In this document: positions 8,964-17,251 of the stretch, one piece after another | Layout of the letters: every line of letters begins with the position of its first letter | Position numbering within the stretch: position 1 is the first letter of the stretch | Assembly (NCBI GenBank): GCA_963840075.1 | Contig: CAWIXS010000048.1 | Location: forward strand, 1 to 64,000 | Reading direction: 5' to 3' | Length of the DNA stretch: 64,000 nt | Source of the DNA: AWTP1-13 sp963840075 | Lineage (GTDB): Bacteria; Pseudomonadota; Alphaproteobacteria; Rhizobiales; Hyphomicrobiaceae | Made by a program: the position numbers and the translations under genes | The notes under the pieces: model-generated | What the model saw: the letters and a program-made list of their open reading frames with translations, nothing else | Told to the model about the DNA's origin: nothing | The model's database searches: none

Positions 8964-9111
8964 TCGGTCCGGTCATCTGGTCGTCTATTGCGCGCCTTCT
9001 CTGTGGAGGCACGGCGCGGGCTGACAGCCGCTCGCAAGCTATGGATTGGATGCAGCCAGCCCGTGTAGGGCATCGCGAGCGACGCCGCCAGGGCGCGCGT
9101 GTCCACAGCAT

Positions 9112-9315
9112 TCATTCGTTGCGCTGGGCAGCCTCGCGCTCCTTGGCGACGCGCTCGAACGTCTCGTCGGCGGACTTGATGCGGTAGAGAAGGTCGCCGC
9201 CCTCGGCTGGAAGCAGACGCTGGACCTTGTATCTGCTGCTCGCCAGGAGAGCGCCGCTCAACCGTCCGGGTCTGTAGTCGACGAACTGGCCGACCTTGAA
9301 CTTGTGCTGCGCCAT
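9112..9315 (-). CDS. Small hypothetical protein, paralogue of 15396-15599
   Basis: A 67-residue protein starting MAQHKFKVGQFVDYRPGR. The C-terminal half, LLPAEGGDLLYRIKSADETF then ERVAKE, is nearly the same as in a second copy at 15396-15599. The fold looks like a small beta barrel, with KVGQFVDY opening an SH3-like strand, but no function is known. The start has GAGG about 9 bases upstream. The frame stays open upstream to 9579, so a longer form starting at 9513 cannot be excluded. Confidence 0.65.
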   Translation of the reverse strand: MAQHKFKVGQFVDYRPGRLSGALLASSRYKVQRLLPAEGGDLLYRIKSADETFERVAKEREAAQRNE

Positions 9316-9705
9316 CGGTACCTCGTGTCCTTGTCTATACGAGCTGCGTCGTTCTCGCGGTCTCCTCGGGTCCGCCGCCCTTACCACTTGCACGGCCGCT
9401 GCGATTGATGCGCCACGTCGGAGCATCGCTCGCAGGCGCTGAGGAGCAAACGGGAGGTTGGCTCCGTTGAGAGCGTCGCGCATCTCGCGCGGCACCGTGT
9501 CGAAGGCTGCCATTGTGTTCTTGCGGGTGGAGCGGTGGGACCCGCTTGTGTTGCTGAGGGCACGTTTGGCGACGGTCACGGGGCCTGCATCCTCGGCGGT
9601 GCCGCTGTGGACCTGCGCTTGCCGTCAGACGCGCTCGCTCATCCGACGTGGAACATCGAAGGCAACGCCGTCGATCGCCTGCTGCGCGTCTTGGCCGCCT
9701 GGACG
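9316..9705. other. Gap with an in-frame upstream extension
   Basis: About 390 bases. On the minus strand the region 9513-9316 is open and in frame with the 67-residue gene. It translates to a moderately protein-like MAAFDTVPREMRDALNGANL... segment. The paralogous gene at 15396 has no matching extension, so I treat this as a possible remnant of another small gene. Nothing is seen in 9514-9705. Confidence 0.3.
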
Positions 9706-9969
9706 CTACAGCGCCGGGCGCTTCGCCGCGCCGTCGCTCCAGCCGCGCCAGACATAGTAGCCAACCTCGGCAATGCCCTTGAGAATGGGCTCGGGCATTA
9801 TCGGTGCAGGCACGGCCAGGCGCCGGCCGAGTTCGAAAGCCTCGCACAGGCGCCAGCCCAGCGTGCAGGGCGATCGGGGGATGTTGGCGCCGGTGATGTC
9901 GTAGGAGACGGCGTACAGATCCTCGCCTTCGCACTGGAACAGATAGGCGGTGCGGGATGCCTCAAGCAT
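9706..9969 (-). CDS. Small hypothetical protein
   Basis: An 87-residue protein, MLEASRTAYLFQCEGEDLYA at the start, then SYDITGANIPRSP, GWRLCEAFELGRR and a C-terminal WRGWSD. The composition is globular with no membrane helix. It overlaps the end of the upstream gene by 8 bases (start 9969, upstream stop at 9962-9964), so the two are translationally coupled. Function unknown. It appears to be the last gene of a minus-strand run that begins with the second cspA. Confidence 0.65.
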   Translation of the reverse strand: MLEASRTAYLFQCEGEDLYAVSYDITGANIPRSPCTLGWRLCEAFELGRRLAVPAPIMPEPILKGIAEVGYYVWRGWSDGAAKRPAL

Positions 9970-10255
9970 CGGTCTGCTCTTCCTGCGGGGCCGCCTCCGC
10001 TGGCGCGACTGGACGCTTGTCCAGCAACGCCCGGGACCCCGTGAAGAGGTGATAGCCGCTGGCGGCGATCTCATGCACGGCAGCCCGGATATCGAAACCG
10101 TATTCCCTATGATCGGACTGCAGCGGCCCGATCTGCATCCAGAAATGCCAGCGTCCAGGCGGGGCAAGGGAAGGCAGGCGCGGATCATCCTTGGCTCCGG
10201 TCAGCGCGCAGTCGCCCGTGGCGCCCCTGCGGTAGATGTAGATTCGCTTTCCCAT
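9962..10255 (-). CDS. Small hypothetical protein
   Basis: A 97-residue protein beginning MGKRIYIYRRGATGDCALTG. The centre, APPGRWHFWMQIGPLQSDHR then EYGFDIRAAVHEI, is aromatic-rich and looks like a small alpha/beta domain. The C-terminal tail is acidic and proline-rich. It sits 9 bases after the FYDLN gene and overlaps the next gene, so cspA, FYDLN, this gene and the 87-residue gene look like one operon. Function unknown. Confidence 0.65.
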   Translation of the reverse strand: MGKRIYIYRRGATGDCALTGAKDDPRLPSLAPPGRWHFWMQIGPLQSDHREYGFDIRAAVHEIAASGYHLFTGSRALLDKRPVAPAEAAPQEEQTDA

Positions 10256-10264
10256 CGATGCCCC

Positions 10265-10630
10265 TCAGCGCTCCTTCGGCTCGGCCTCGTGATGGCCGAG
10301 CAGGCCGGTGATATCGGTTTCATCGGCCTCCTCCTCGAGCACGGCATCCTCGTTCGCGACGGGGATGAGAGCGTCCTCATTGGCGTCTTCCGTTGCAGCA
10401 ACCTCCGGAGCAGCATCCGGTTCGGGACCGGGGCGCTTGAAGCTCCTGCCGCGCCAGGCGGTCTTATCCGTAAACCGTGCGGCGCGCGTCCCTGCTTCCG
10501 CGGCCATCGGCGCAGCATCAGGCACGTAGTGCGCACCGCACGATGGACAAACGATGGGCTCCCGCGACAGGTCGTAGAAGCGCACTGCGCACGCTTGGCA
10601 GATGCGCTTTGTTCCGCGCAGTGCCTTCAT
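10265..10630 (-). CDS. FYDLN acid domain (TIGR02300-type) protein, second copy
   Basis: A 121-residue paralogue of the protein at 8550. The ribbon reads RGTKRICQACAVRFYDLSRE then CPSCGAHYVP, with both CxxC pairs kept. The tail again is acidic (EEEADETD). It starts directly MKALRGTKR, lacking the short STVHARR leader of the first copy. It lies about 120 bases downstream of the second cspA on the minus strand, in the same order as the first pair. Confidence 0.85.
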   Translation of the reverse strand: MKALRGTKRICQACAVRFYDLSREPIVCPSCGAHYVPDAAPMAAEAGTRAARFTDKTAWRGRSFKRPGPEPDAAPEVAATEDANEDALIPVANEDAVLEEEADETDITGLLGHHEAEPKER

Positions 10631-10747
10631 GTCTTGGGGAGCGCCAGTGATTGGGCAACCTCGCAGGGTTTTGCTGCCACGCCCGACAGCGAGCGCCGCG
10701 GGGGCGAGCCCCGACGACGCATCTCAGGCCTCTCGCGAGGGCTTCAA

Positions 10748-10960
10748 CTAGGCCTTCTGGAGCTGCGCGGCCTGCTTGCCGCGGCCCCTCCTGTCGTCCT
10801 CGAGCGTGAAGGTCACCCTGTCACCCTCGTTGAGCATGGGCAGCCCCGCCTGCTCGACGGCCGTCGCGTGGACGAACACGTCCTTTGAGCCGTCTTCAGG
10901 GGTGATGAAGCCGAAACCCTTGGCGCTGTTGAAGAACTTGACTGTTCCGGTGAGTCTCAT
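10748..10960 (-). CDS. cspA: Cold-shock protein, CspA family, second copy
   Basis: A 70-residue cold-shock domain: MRLTGTVKFFNSAKGFGFIT contains RNP1 (KGFGFI); RNP2 is DVFVHAT. The end ...GRGKQAAQLQKA closely matches the first copy (GRGKQAGQVQKA). It heads a minus-strand run with the second FYDLN gene and two coupled small genes. The 204 bases upstream, up to the desaturase stop, would hold its promoter and leader. Confidence 0.95.
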   Translation of the reverse strand: MRLTGTVKFFNSAKGFGFITPEDGSKDVFVHATAVEQAGLPMLNEGDRVTFTLEDDRRGRGKQAAQLQKA

Positions 10961-11164
10961 GGGGATAGCCTTTCCCGTTGTGCGTGAATGAGCCGGCTGT
11001 CAATGGTCCCACGCTCAGCCCAAAACAACTCAGGATCGGGAAAGGGCTCGGCCAGCGACGGCCAGCGTCTAACCAGGAGGTGATGACACGGCCCCTCATG
11101 GGCCGCACCGGCACCCCCAGATATGGGCTGCGCCGCAACCAAATGCAACCCGCAAAGAGGGATG

Positions 11165-12199
11165 CTACGCCGCCGAGCGCTTCACGGCGCGCAACTGGCG
11201 GAATGAAATCATTCTGCCTCGCGCTTCGTCCCACAGCGCGAAGCGGATGCAGCCGATGCTCTGAGCGAACGTGATGCGGCCAACATCCTTCAACCCGGGA
11301 TGGTCGCGCAGGACCTGCCCCAGTCGGTAATAGGGGATGCGGCTGCACAAATGATGCACGTGGTGCACGCCGATGTTGGCGGTGAGCCAGCGCATCACCG
11401 GCGGAAGGTCGTAGTGCGAGCTGCCGTGCAGCGCCGCCTCGGGCATGCTCCACGCGCTGCCTCTGGCCCATAGCGTCGCCTCGAACTGGTGCTGGACGTA
11501 GAACAGCCACACTCCGATCGATGCGGCGAGCAGAATGATGGGCACGTGCACGAGCAGGAACGGCCGCATGCCCGCAAGCCACATGCCCGCAACGACGGCG
11601 GCAGCGATTGCAGCATTGGTGCCCATCGGGCTGAGCCAGGATCGCCAGCATTTGAGCGCCGCACCGGCCGGATACCTTTGCTGGACGAGAAAGAGGTAGG
11701 CCGGTCCCAGGCCGAACATCACCAACGGGTGGCGGTAGAGGCGATAGGCAAGGCGCCGCAATCGGGACGCCGCGAGATACTCGCCGACCGTGAGCGTGGC
11801 AACGTCGCCGATGCCGCGGCGGTCGAGGTTGCCCGAGCTGGCGTGATGCACGGCATGGTCGCGCCGCCAATGATCGTAGGGCGTCAGCGTCAGCACGCCG
11901 ATGATCCGACCGGTCCAGTCGTTGGCGTGCCGCCGGCGGAAGAATGCGCCGTGGCCGCAATCGTGCTGGATCATGAAAAGCCGCACCAGGAAGCCGGCGG
12001 CGAGCACCGCGATGGCGAGGCTCAGCCAATAGCTCCAGCGCAGGCACACCCACGCCGCGATCCAGAGCAGGACGAACGGCAGGGCCGTGATGAGCAGCTC
12101 GGCTGCGCCGCGCATGTGGCTGGGGGCACGGTAGCGATTGAGAATCGGCAACCAATCCCGTGCGGAGATGGCGCTGCTGCGCGCTGCTTCGTCTTTCAA
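11165..12199 (-). CDS. Membrane fatty acid desaturase family protein
   Basis: About 344 residues from a TTG at 12199. It is an integral-membrane di-iron desaturase that would introduce a double bond into membrane acyl chains. The three histidine boxes are present: HDCGH, then DHAVHH, and late VHHVHHL. At least four hydrophobic helices are seen, for example ELLITALPFVLLWIAAWVCL and PFLLVHVPIILLAASIGVWL. The conserved N-terminus SARDWLPILNRYRAPS supports a start near 12199, since there is no ATG before it. The frame is open to 12697, but that part is not conserved-looking. With two cspA genes nearby, a cold-adaptation role is plausible. Confidence 0.85.
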   Translation of the reverse strand: MKDEAARSSAISARDWLPILNRYRAPSHMRGAAELLITALPFVLLWIAAWVCLRWSYWLSLAIAVLAAGFLVRLFMIQHDCGHGAFFRRRHANDWTGRIIGVLTLTPYDHWRRDHAVHHASSGNLDRRGIGDVATLTVGEYLAASRLRRLAYRLYRHPLVMFGLGPAYLFLVQQRYPAGAALKCWRSWLSPMGTNAAIAAAVVAGMWLAGMRPFLLVHVPIILLAASIGVWLFYVQHQFEATLWARGSAWSMPEAALHGSSHYDLPPVMRWLTANIGVHHVHHLCSRIPYYRLGQVLRDHPGLKDVGRITFAQSIGCIRFALWDEARGRMISFRQLRAVKRSAA

Positions 12200-12649
12200 G
12201 AAGAACGTCCGCCTATGCTCGGGGATGCGCGCAGCGCCGGCTTCTGCAGGCGCACTCGGGCTTGCTCGCCGCTTTCCAGAGCTTATAGCAGCAATTGTGG
12301 CGTTCCCTGCCAGCGGAAACGTACGGGACGGGGAAAGCGCGTGACTCGCGCGGCTCTGCAGGATACTGTGCTCGACGCGATCTCTGGACCGCCTGACGCA
12401 ACAGCCCTCGCCTCTTGCATAGCGCTTGGCCCCGACCCTCTTACGGCGTGTTGCGTTTCTGGATAGTGAAGCGGGGCTCGAGACATCACGGTCGGATAGG
12501 GCTCGCAACCGGCAGCGCGGGAACCGCTGCGGAGCACTTGGCACCGACCGACTAGCGCGGATCACTGTTCGAGCAGCTCCAGCCAGCACGCAGCGGCGGT
12601 GCCGCTGGCTGCGCTGCCGTCGCGGTAGGCGACGTGAGAGGTAGAAGTC
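12200..12649. other. Divergent intergenic region
   Basis: About 450 bases between the desaturase and a small membrane protein gene reading the other way. Both promoters should lie here. Open frames exist but none has a convincing start or composition. Confidence 0.4.
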
Positions 12650-12937
12650 GTGGATGGCGGGAACAATGACAACCAGCCGGCGACGCGGCCCCGCCAATCA
12701 GCGCGGAAGACGGTCATTCTCGATGACGTCCACCTTTACCTCGAAGGGACCGCGACAGCCTCGATCATGGCAATCCTCGGTGTCATCTCCGGGTTTGCCA
12801 CGCTGGCATTGAGCGGCGACCAGCGTCTCGCGCTCCTCGCGGCCGCCGTTGCGTTCGTGCTCGCAGGGATCGTCCTGACGGTGCGTCTGTGGCGCATGAC
12901 GAGAGCGCCGGCTCCTCCCGCGGAGCCACCCGCCTGA
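12650..12937 (+). CDS. Small two-helix membrane protein
   Basis: A 95-residue protein starting at a GTG, with GAGAGG about 9 bases upstream. After a polar N-terminus there are two hydrophobic helices, SIMAILGVISGFATLALSG and LALLAAAVAFVLAGIVLTV, then a basic/proline-rich tail. The short loop SGDQR suggests a helical hairpin in the inner membrane with both ends in the cytoplasm. No family is recognised. It lies about 130 bases upstream of the fabA-like gene. Confidence 0.55.
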   Translation: MDGGNNDNQPATRPRQSARKTVILDDVHLYLEGTATASIMAILGVISGFATLALSGDQRLALLAAAVAFVLAGIVLTVRLWRMTRAPAPPAEPPA

Positions 12938-13068
12938 CAGCACGTCGCGCGGCTCCAGCGCGCTCTGCCTGACGCACCTTTTGCCGGTCGAGGGTGCGCC
13001 AACCACGCCGTGGGCCGACAGCAAGTCCGCCCTCATGCGATGAATGCCCTGAAGGAGCCTCGAAGAGC

Positions 13069-13635
13069 ATGGCCGAACGCCGCACCAGCTATGGGTTGCC
13101 GGATCTGCTCGCCTCCGGGCACGGAGACTTGCTGGGTCCGGACAGAGCGCAGTTGCCGCTTCCTCCGCTCCTCATGTTCGAGCGCATCGAGGCCATCTCG
13201 GACACCGGTGGCGCGCACGGCAAAGGCCAGGTGGTCGCCGCACTCGATATTGCCGGCAATCCAAGCGTCGATTGGTTCTTCTCCTGCCATTTCCGGGGCG
13301 ACCCGCTGATGCCGGGCAGCCTCGGTCTGGAAGCGCTGTGGCAGCTCACCGGATTCTACCTCGGCTGGCTCGGAGCGCCGGGCAAGGGCAGGGCGCTCGG
13401 CGTCCGCGAGGTGCGGCTCACGGGCCTGGTCACGCCGCGGATCGCGCGCATCGAGTATGTGGTCGATATCAAGCGCGTTGTGCTGCGGCAGATCAAGCTC
13501 GCGGTCGCCGATGGCATGGTGAAGGCCGATGGGGAGGTCGTCTGCACCGCAACGAACCTGACGGTCGGGCTGGCCGAGATCGGCGCTCCAGGCTCCTCTC
13601 AGCTGATGTCGCAACCGGTCGGAGGAGAGTCGTAG
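13069..13635 (+). CDS. fabA: FabA-like beta-hydroxyacyl-ACP dehydratase
   Basis: A 188-residue hot-dog enzyme expected to dehydrate (and perhaps isomerise) beta-hydroxyacyl-ACP in fatty acid synthesis. The signature is WFFSCHFRGDPLMPGSLGLE, very close to FabA of E. coli, followed by ALWQLTGFYLGWLGAPGKGR. The catalytic His is His74. The second catalytic residue, Asp84 in E. coli FabA, is Glu88 here, as in FabZ-type enzymes, and the Cys of MPGC is Ser. The ATG follows an AAGGAG about 11 bases upstream. No fabB is adjacent. Confidence 0.85.
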   Translation: MAERRTSYGLPDLLASGHGDLLGPDRAQLPLPPLLMFERIEAISDTGGAHGKGQVVAALDIAGNPSVDWFFSCHFRGDPLMPGSLGLEALWQLTGFYLGWLGAPGKGRALGVREVRLTGLVTPRIARIEYVVDIKRVVLRQIKLAVADGMVKADGEVVCTATNLTVGLAEIGAPGSSQLMSQPVGGES

Positions 13636-13975
13636 GCTGACAGAGCGGGACCTGCCATTCGTGCTCGACGGAGCCCGTCTTGCTGACTGCGGGCGACGGG
13701 AGCCGAGCATCCGATGGAATTTGACTTGTGCTCCGCAACATGCAAGAAGCGCGCACGCTCCCATGTACTCTCGTGAGCGATTTGCGGCGCTCCAGCCGCG
13801 TGAAGGGCGAATGACCGGCCTCGTTGGCCAGCCCGCCCTCCTGTTGAGCGCCCCGAGACCATTCCATCCGACAGCCCAGGACACGCGGGGTGTCTCCAGC
13901 AACTGGCCGCACCTCGGCCCGAGCCACGACTGCGATGTCGGCTCGGCCTCTCCCCGTGCGGCCACAGGAAAGACC
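13636..13975. other. Intergenic region before the helicase gene
   Basis: About 340 bases. The helicase frame is open across it, but the translation is not helicase-like until 13976. No other feature is seen. Confidence 0.4.
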
Positions 13976-15310
13976 TTGCAATTGAAGAACTTCTCCGACC
14001 TCGGCCTGGCCGCGCCCATCCTGAGGGCGCTGCAGAGCGCCGGCTATGACACACCGACCGCCATTCAGGCCCAGGCCATACCAGTCATTCTCGGCGGACG
14101 CGACGTGCTCGGCATTGCCCAGACCGGCACCGGCAAGACCGCCGCCTTTGCCCTGCCCATCCTGCAGCGGCTGGCGGCCGCTCGCCGCCCGCCCGAGCGC
14201 AAGGGCTGCCGCGTTCTGGTCCTGTCGCCGACGCGCGAGCTTGCGACCCAGATCGCCGACAGCTTCCGCGCCTACGGCCGCCATCTCGACGCCACCGTCG
14301 CGGTGATCTTCGGGGGCGTGAGCCACCGGTCCCAGGTGCAGCGCATGGCCCGCGGCGTCGATGTGCTGGTGGCGACGCCGGGCCGGCTCATCGACCACCT
14401 CGGCGAGGGCAACGTCGTGCTCGCGGGCACGGAGGTGCTGGTGCTCGACGAGGCCGACCAGATGCTGGACCTGGGCTTCCTGCCGTCGATCCGCCGCATC
14501 GTCTCCCGCCTCACAGCGAAGCGCCAGAGCCTGTTCTTCTCCGCCACCATGCCGCACGAGATCGGCAGGCTGGCCGACGAACTGCTGCGCGCTCCGGCGC
14601 GGATCGCGGTCGCTCCGGTGGCCACCCTGGTCGACAGCGTCACGCAGCGCGTGATCCACGTGGAAACCGCCAACAAGCTCTCCCTGCTGGTTGAGCTGCT
14701 CGGCGACCCCGAGATGTCGCGCGCGCTCATCTTCACGCGCACCAAGCGCCGCGCCGATCGCGTCGCGCGCCATCTCGATGACGCCAGCATCAGCGTCGCG
14801 GCCATTCACGGCGGCAGGAGCCAGCCGCAGCGCGAGCGCGCGCTTGCCGCTTTTCGCGCCTCCAAGATCCGCGTCCTGGTGGCCACCGACATCGCCGCGC
14901 GCGGCATCGACATCGATCGGGTCACGCACGTCGTGAACTACGAGCTGCCCGACGTTGCGGAGGCCTATGTCCACCGCATCGGCCGCACCGCGCGCGCCGG
15001 TGCTGCGGGCATCGCCATCTCGCTCTGCGATGCCGAGGAGCGTGGGCAGCTGCGCGACATCGAGCGCCTGACCCGGCAGGCGATCCCGGCCGAGGACCGG
15101 CGCCAGCCGAACGGAGCAGGGCAGCCGGAGCCGCGGGCGCGCCGCAGCTCCGATCCGGCGCACGCCAGGAACGAGCGGCGGGACAATTCCGCACCGGGGG
15201 CGCAGGCCAAGGCGCGGCACCCGGCAAGGTCCCGGCCCGATCGCTCACGGCCCCGGCAAAGCCATGGCGACGTGCGGCGGCAGGACAATCGGCGCGCAGG
15301 AGCACTCTGA
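13976..15310 (+). CDS. DEAD-box ATP-dependent RNA helicase (RhlE-like)
   Basis: About 444 residues. It unwinds RNA duplexes using ATP. Motifs in order: Q-motif FSDLGLAAPILRAL...PTAIQAQAIP, Walker A AQTGTGKT, PTRELATQ, DEAD box VLDEADQMLDLGF, motif III SAT in FFSATMPH, ATDIAARGID, and YVHRIGRTAR. The C-terminal 80 residues are arginine-rich and disordered, as in cold-induced RhlE-type helicases that bind RNA nonspecifically. The start is one of two TTGs (13976 or 13982) after AGGAAAG. Nearby cspA genes make an RNA/cold-response role plausible. Confidence 0.9.
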   Translation: MQLKNFSDLGLAAPILRALQSAGYDTPTAIQAQAIPVILGGRDVLGIAQTGTGKTAAFALPILQRLAAARRPPERKGCRVLVLSPTRELATQIADSFRAYGRHLDATVAVIFGGVSHRSQVQRMARGVDVLVATPGRLIDHLGEGNVVLAGTEVLVLDEADQMLDLGFLPSIRRIVSRLTAKRQSLFFSATMPHEIGRLADELLRAPARIAVAPVATLVDSVTQRVIHVETANKLSLLVELLGDPEMSRALIFTRTKRRADRVARHLDDASISVAAIHGGRSQPQRERALAAFRASKIRVLVATDIAARGIDIDRVTHVVNYELPDVAEAYVHRIGRTARAGAAGIAISLCDAEERGQLRDIERLTRQAIPAEDRRQPNGAGQPEPRARRSSDPAHARNERRDNSAPGAQAKARHPARSRPDRSRPRQSHGDVRRQDNRRAGAL

Positions 15311-15395
15311 TCGAGCCCTCCTCGGCACAAGTGGGCGGCAGGGCGCTTCGATGCTTGGCACCCGAGCGAGCCGAGCAAACGCGGAGTTAACAGAA

Positions 15396-15599
15396 ATGGC
15401 GCAACACAGGTTCAAGGTTGGGCAGCTGGTGGATTTCTCGCCTGCCAGGCCGGGCGTTCCGACGCCGGGGCGGCAATACGTGATCGTTCGGCAGCTTCCC
15501 GCCGAGGGCGGGGAGCTGCTCTATCGCGTGAAGAGCAAGGCCGAGACGTTCGAGCGTGTCGCCAAGGAGAGCGAGCTGGCGCGGCGCGCCCCGGCGTGA
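15396..15599 (+). CDS. Small hypothetical protein, paralogue of 9112-9315
   Basis: A 67-residue protein beginning MAQHRFKVGQLVDFSPARPG and continuing with RQLPAEGGELLYRVKSKAET then FERVAKESEL. It shares most residues with the copy at 9112-9315, with the centre more divergent. The real start is the ATG at 15396, because the homology begins there although the frame is open upstream. It lies 85 bases after the helicase gene on the same strand. Function unknown. Confidence 0.7.
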   Translation: MAQHRFKVGQLVDFSPARPGVPTPGRQYVIVRQLPAEGGELLYRVKSKAETFERVAKESELARRAPA

Positions 15600-15656
15600 G
15601 GATGCGAGTGCCGGGGCGGCAGAGCGATAGACCTGCCGTATCAACGAGGAAGTGAG

Positions 15657-15917
15657 ATGGGACGCCAGAAGCCGACGGCGAAGCCGGAGTTCGTCCTGTT
15701 CGACGTGCTCTACGCGGATGGAACGATGACCTCGAACCGGAAGGTGCCCGGCTCGGCGCTGGGCGGCCTCGAGGGGGACGCGCCCGCACGCGCCGTCATC
15801 GAGGCGCAGGATCGCGAGATCTCCGAACGCTCTGGCCGCTTGCGCCCGCCGATCAAATCGATCAGCCGGGCCGCCCCGCGCGCGGCGCAGGATGATGCTC
15901 GCAAGTCCCGGCGGTAG
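15657..15917 (+). CDS. Conserved hypothetical protein
   Basis: An 86-residue protein. The N-terminal half looks like a small beta-rich domain: KPEFVLFDVLYADGTMTSNR, then KVPGSALGGLEGD and the helix ARAVIEAQDREIS. A basic tail follows (PPIKSISRAAPRA). I recall similar proteins from Bradyrhizobium-type genomes, all uncharacterised. The ATG follows GAGGAAG by a few bases. It lies 57 bases after the preceding small gene. Confidence 0.65.
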   Translation: MGRQKPTAKPEFVLFDVLYADGTMTSNRKVPGSALGGLEGDAPARAVIEAQDREISERSGRLRPPIKSISRAAPRAAQDDARKSRR

Positions 15918-16183
15918 CGGAGGCGGTCGCACGGCCGGTGGCCGAAGCGCACGAGACGTGAAGCGAGTGATGATGGAAGAGCAGGACAGGTCTCGGGGCG
16001 GGTGCTGCCAACCCCTGCGACGGTCAGCCCGTCTCGCTGCCCAAGCCGATCACTCCGGGCGATAGCTCGGTAGGCATCGTGCACGTAGCTTATGTGCACC
16101 TTCATAAACGCCACGGCCCTGTCGCGATCGCCTTTCAGAATCGCGGCGCCTGCGCCCCCCAGCCAGAGCTTCGAAGCTGGTGA

Positions 16184-16860
16184 TCAGGGTGCGGCCTCGG
16201 CCGAAGCTATCACGTGCCGGCGAGCTGCTGCCGTAGGGTGTCGAGCGCGCCACCTGGTTGCCGATGAGGTTGCGATTCTCGTCGCGGCGCACGAAGATCT
16301 TGAACATCGCCTCGCCGGCGGCGTGCTGCCGGGCAGGAGGACGCCCTCCAGGTCGAGCGTGCGCAGGTCGGCGAAGGCCACCAGGGCGCCGGCACCTCCG
16401 TTCGTCGACACCGCGCCACATCCACGCCCGCAAGCAGCACCGGATCGACATAGACGAAGCCCCGCGCCTCGTGACCGATGAAGCGGAAGCTCGGCCGCAC
16501 GCCGTCGATTATCATGTTGAAGCGGCCCGAGCCCTCGAAGCCGCGGATGTTCACCGCCAGGCCGGCATTCTGCGGGCTCTTGCGCGTGGACGTGCCCGCC
16601 ATGGCCCGCAAGACGTTGCCGGTATCGATCGAGCCGAGCCTTTAGATGTGGCTCCTGCCTGCCGTGCTCACGGAACCCGGTGTCTCGTGCACCGCCTCGC
16701 TGCGCACCTTGTCGCGCGCCGCGGCCGTCTCGCCCTCGGGCGCTGCGGGGGGCCTTCTCGGCGGGCTCCGCCTTGGTCTTTGCCTTGGCCTTCGTCCTCT
16801 TCGCCTCGACCGAGACCCCAGCTCCTCTCCGCGAGCTACGGCTGCCGCGTGACCGTCAAT
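16184..16860 (-). pseudogene. TonB-dependent receptor fragment (haemoglobin/transferrin type)
   Basis: Minus-strand translation gives receptor pieces in several frames. Near 16850-16750 there is VSVEAKRTKAKAKTKAEPAE, like the proline/lysine-rich start of such receptors. Next come TAAARDKVRSEAVHETPGSV and a TAA stop at about 16640-16642. Then there is an intact plug segment, LAVNIRGFEGSGRFNMIIDG through GFVYVDPVLLAGVDVAR. After a shift near 16390 come STNGGAGALVAF and LRTLDLEGVLLPGS. The beta-barrel part is absent or unrecognisable. There are at least two shifts and one stop, so it is a dead gene. Downstream sequence (16050-16180) has no clear family. Confidence 0.7.
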
Positions 16861-17176
16861 CGCGTTCCGGACGACGGCGGGCCCTTCGTCCTGCCGCCAT
16901 CTGCTCTTCTGGATACGTACCGTCCGCGCCTCGGATGGACGCCCGTGATGGGCTCGCGCTGCGCCGCTCGATCGCCGGAGGGCGTGCGCTCGGAGGTTCG
17001 CCGGCAACGCTGGTGTGCCCGCCGCGAATTGTCGTCGCCAGGGCCGCGCGCTCCGCGCAGATCGAGTAGCCCCTGCAGGTTGGGGCAGGGTCGTGAGCCG
17101 CCAGGTCAGACCGCCGCCTCGGAGCGTCAGTCTCCTGGCGCTGGGGATCGATGTCTCGTGCAGGGGTAGCGCGGGA
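16861..17176. other. Intergenic region
   Basis: About 315 bases upstream of the receptor pseudogene. It probably held its promoter and signal-peptide region. No intact feature is recognised. Confidence 0.3.
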
Positions 17177-17251
17177 AGGCTTCAGGGGGAGGCGATCACG
17201 GAGTGTGAGGGTGCGGGGTGCCCACCTCCCCGATGCCTCCCCCTGAAGCCT
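17177..17251. repeat. 17-base perfect inverted repeat overlapping a stop codon
   Basis: AGGCTTCAGGGGGAGGC (17177-17193) returns as its exact reverse complement at 17235-17251, with about 41 bases between. The right arm covers the first bases of the TAG stop (17250-17252) of the small minus-strand gene. It could act as a transcription stop or be a mobile palindromic repeat. Confidence 0.75.

Noticed and set aside
13493..15220. A 575-residue minus-strand frame opposite the RNA helicase
   Set aside because: Antisense of a helicase with all DEAD-box motifs.
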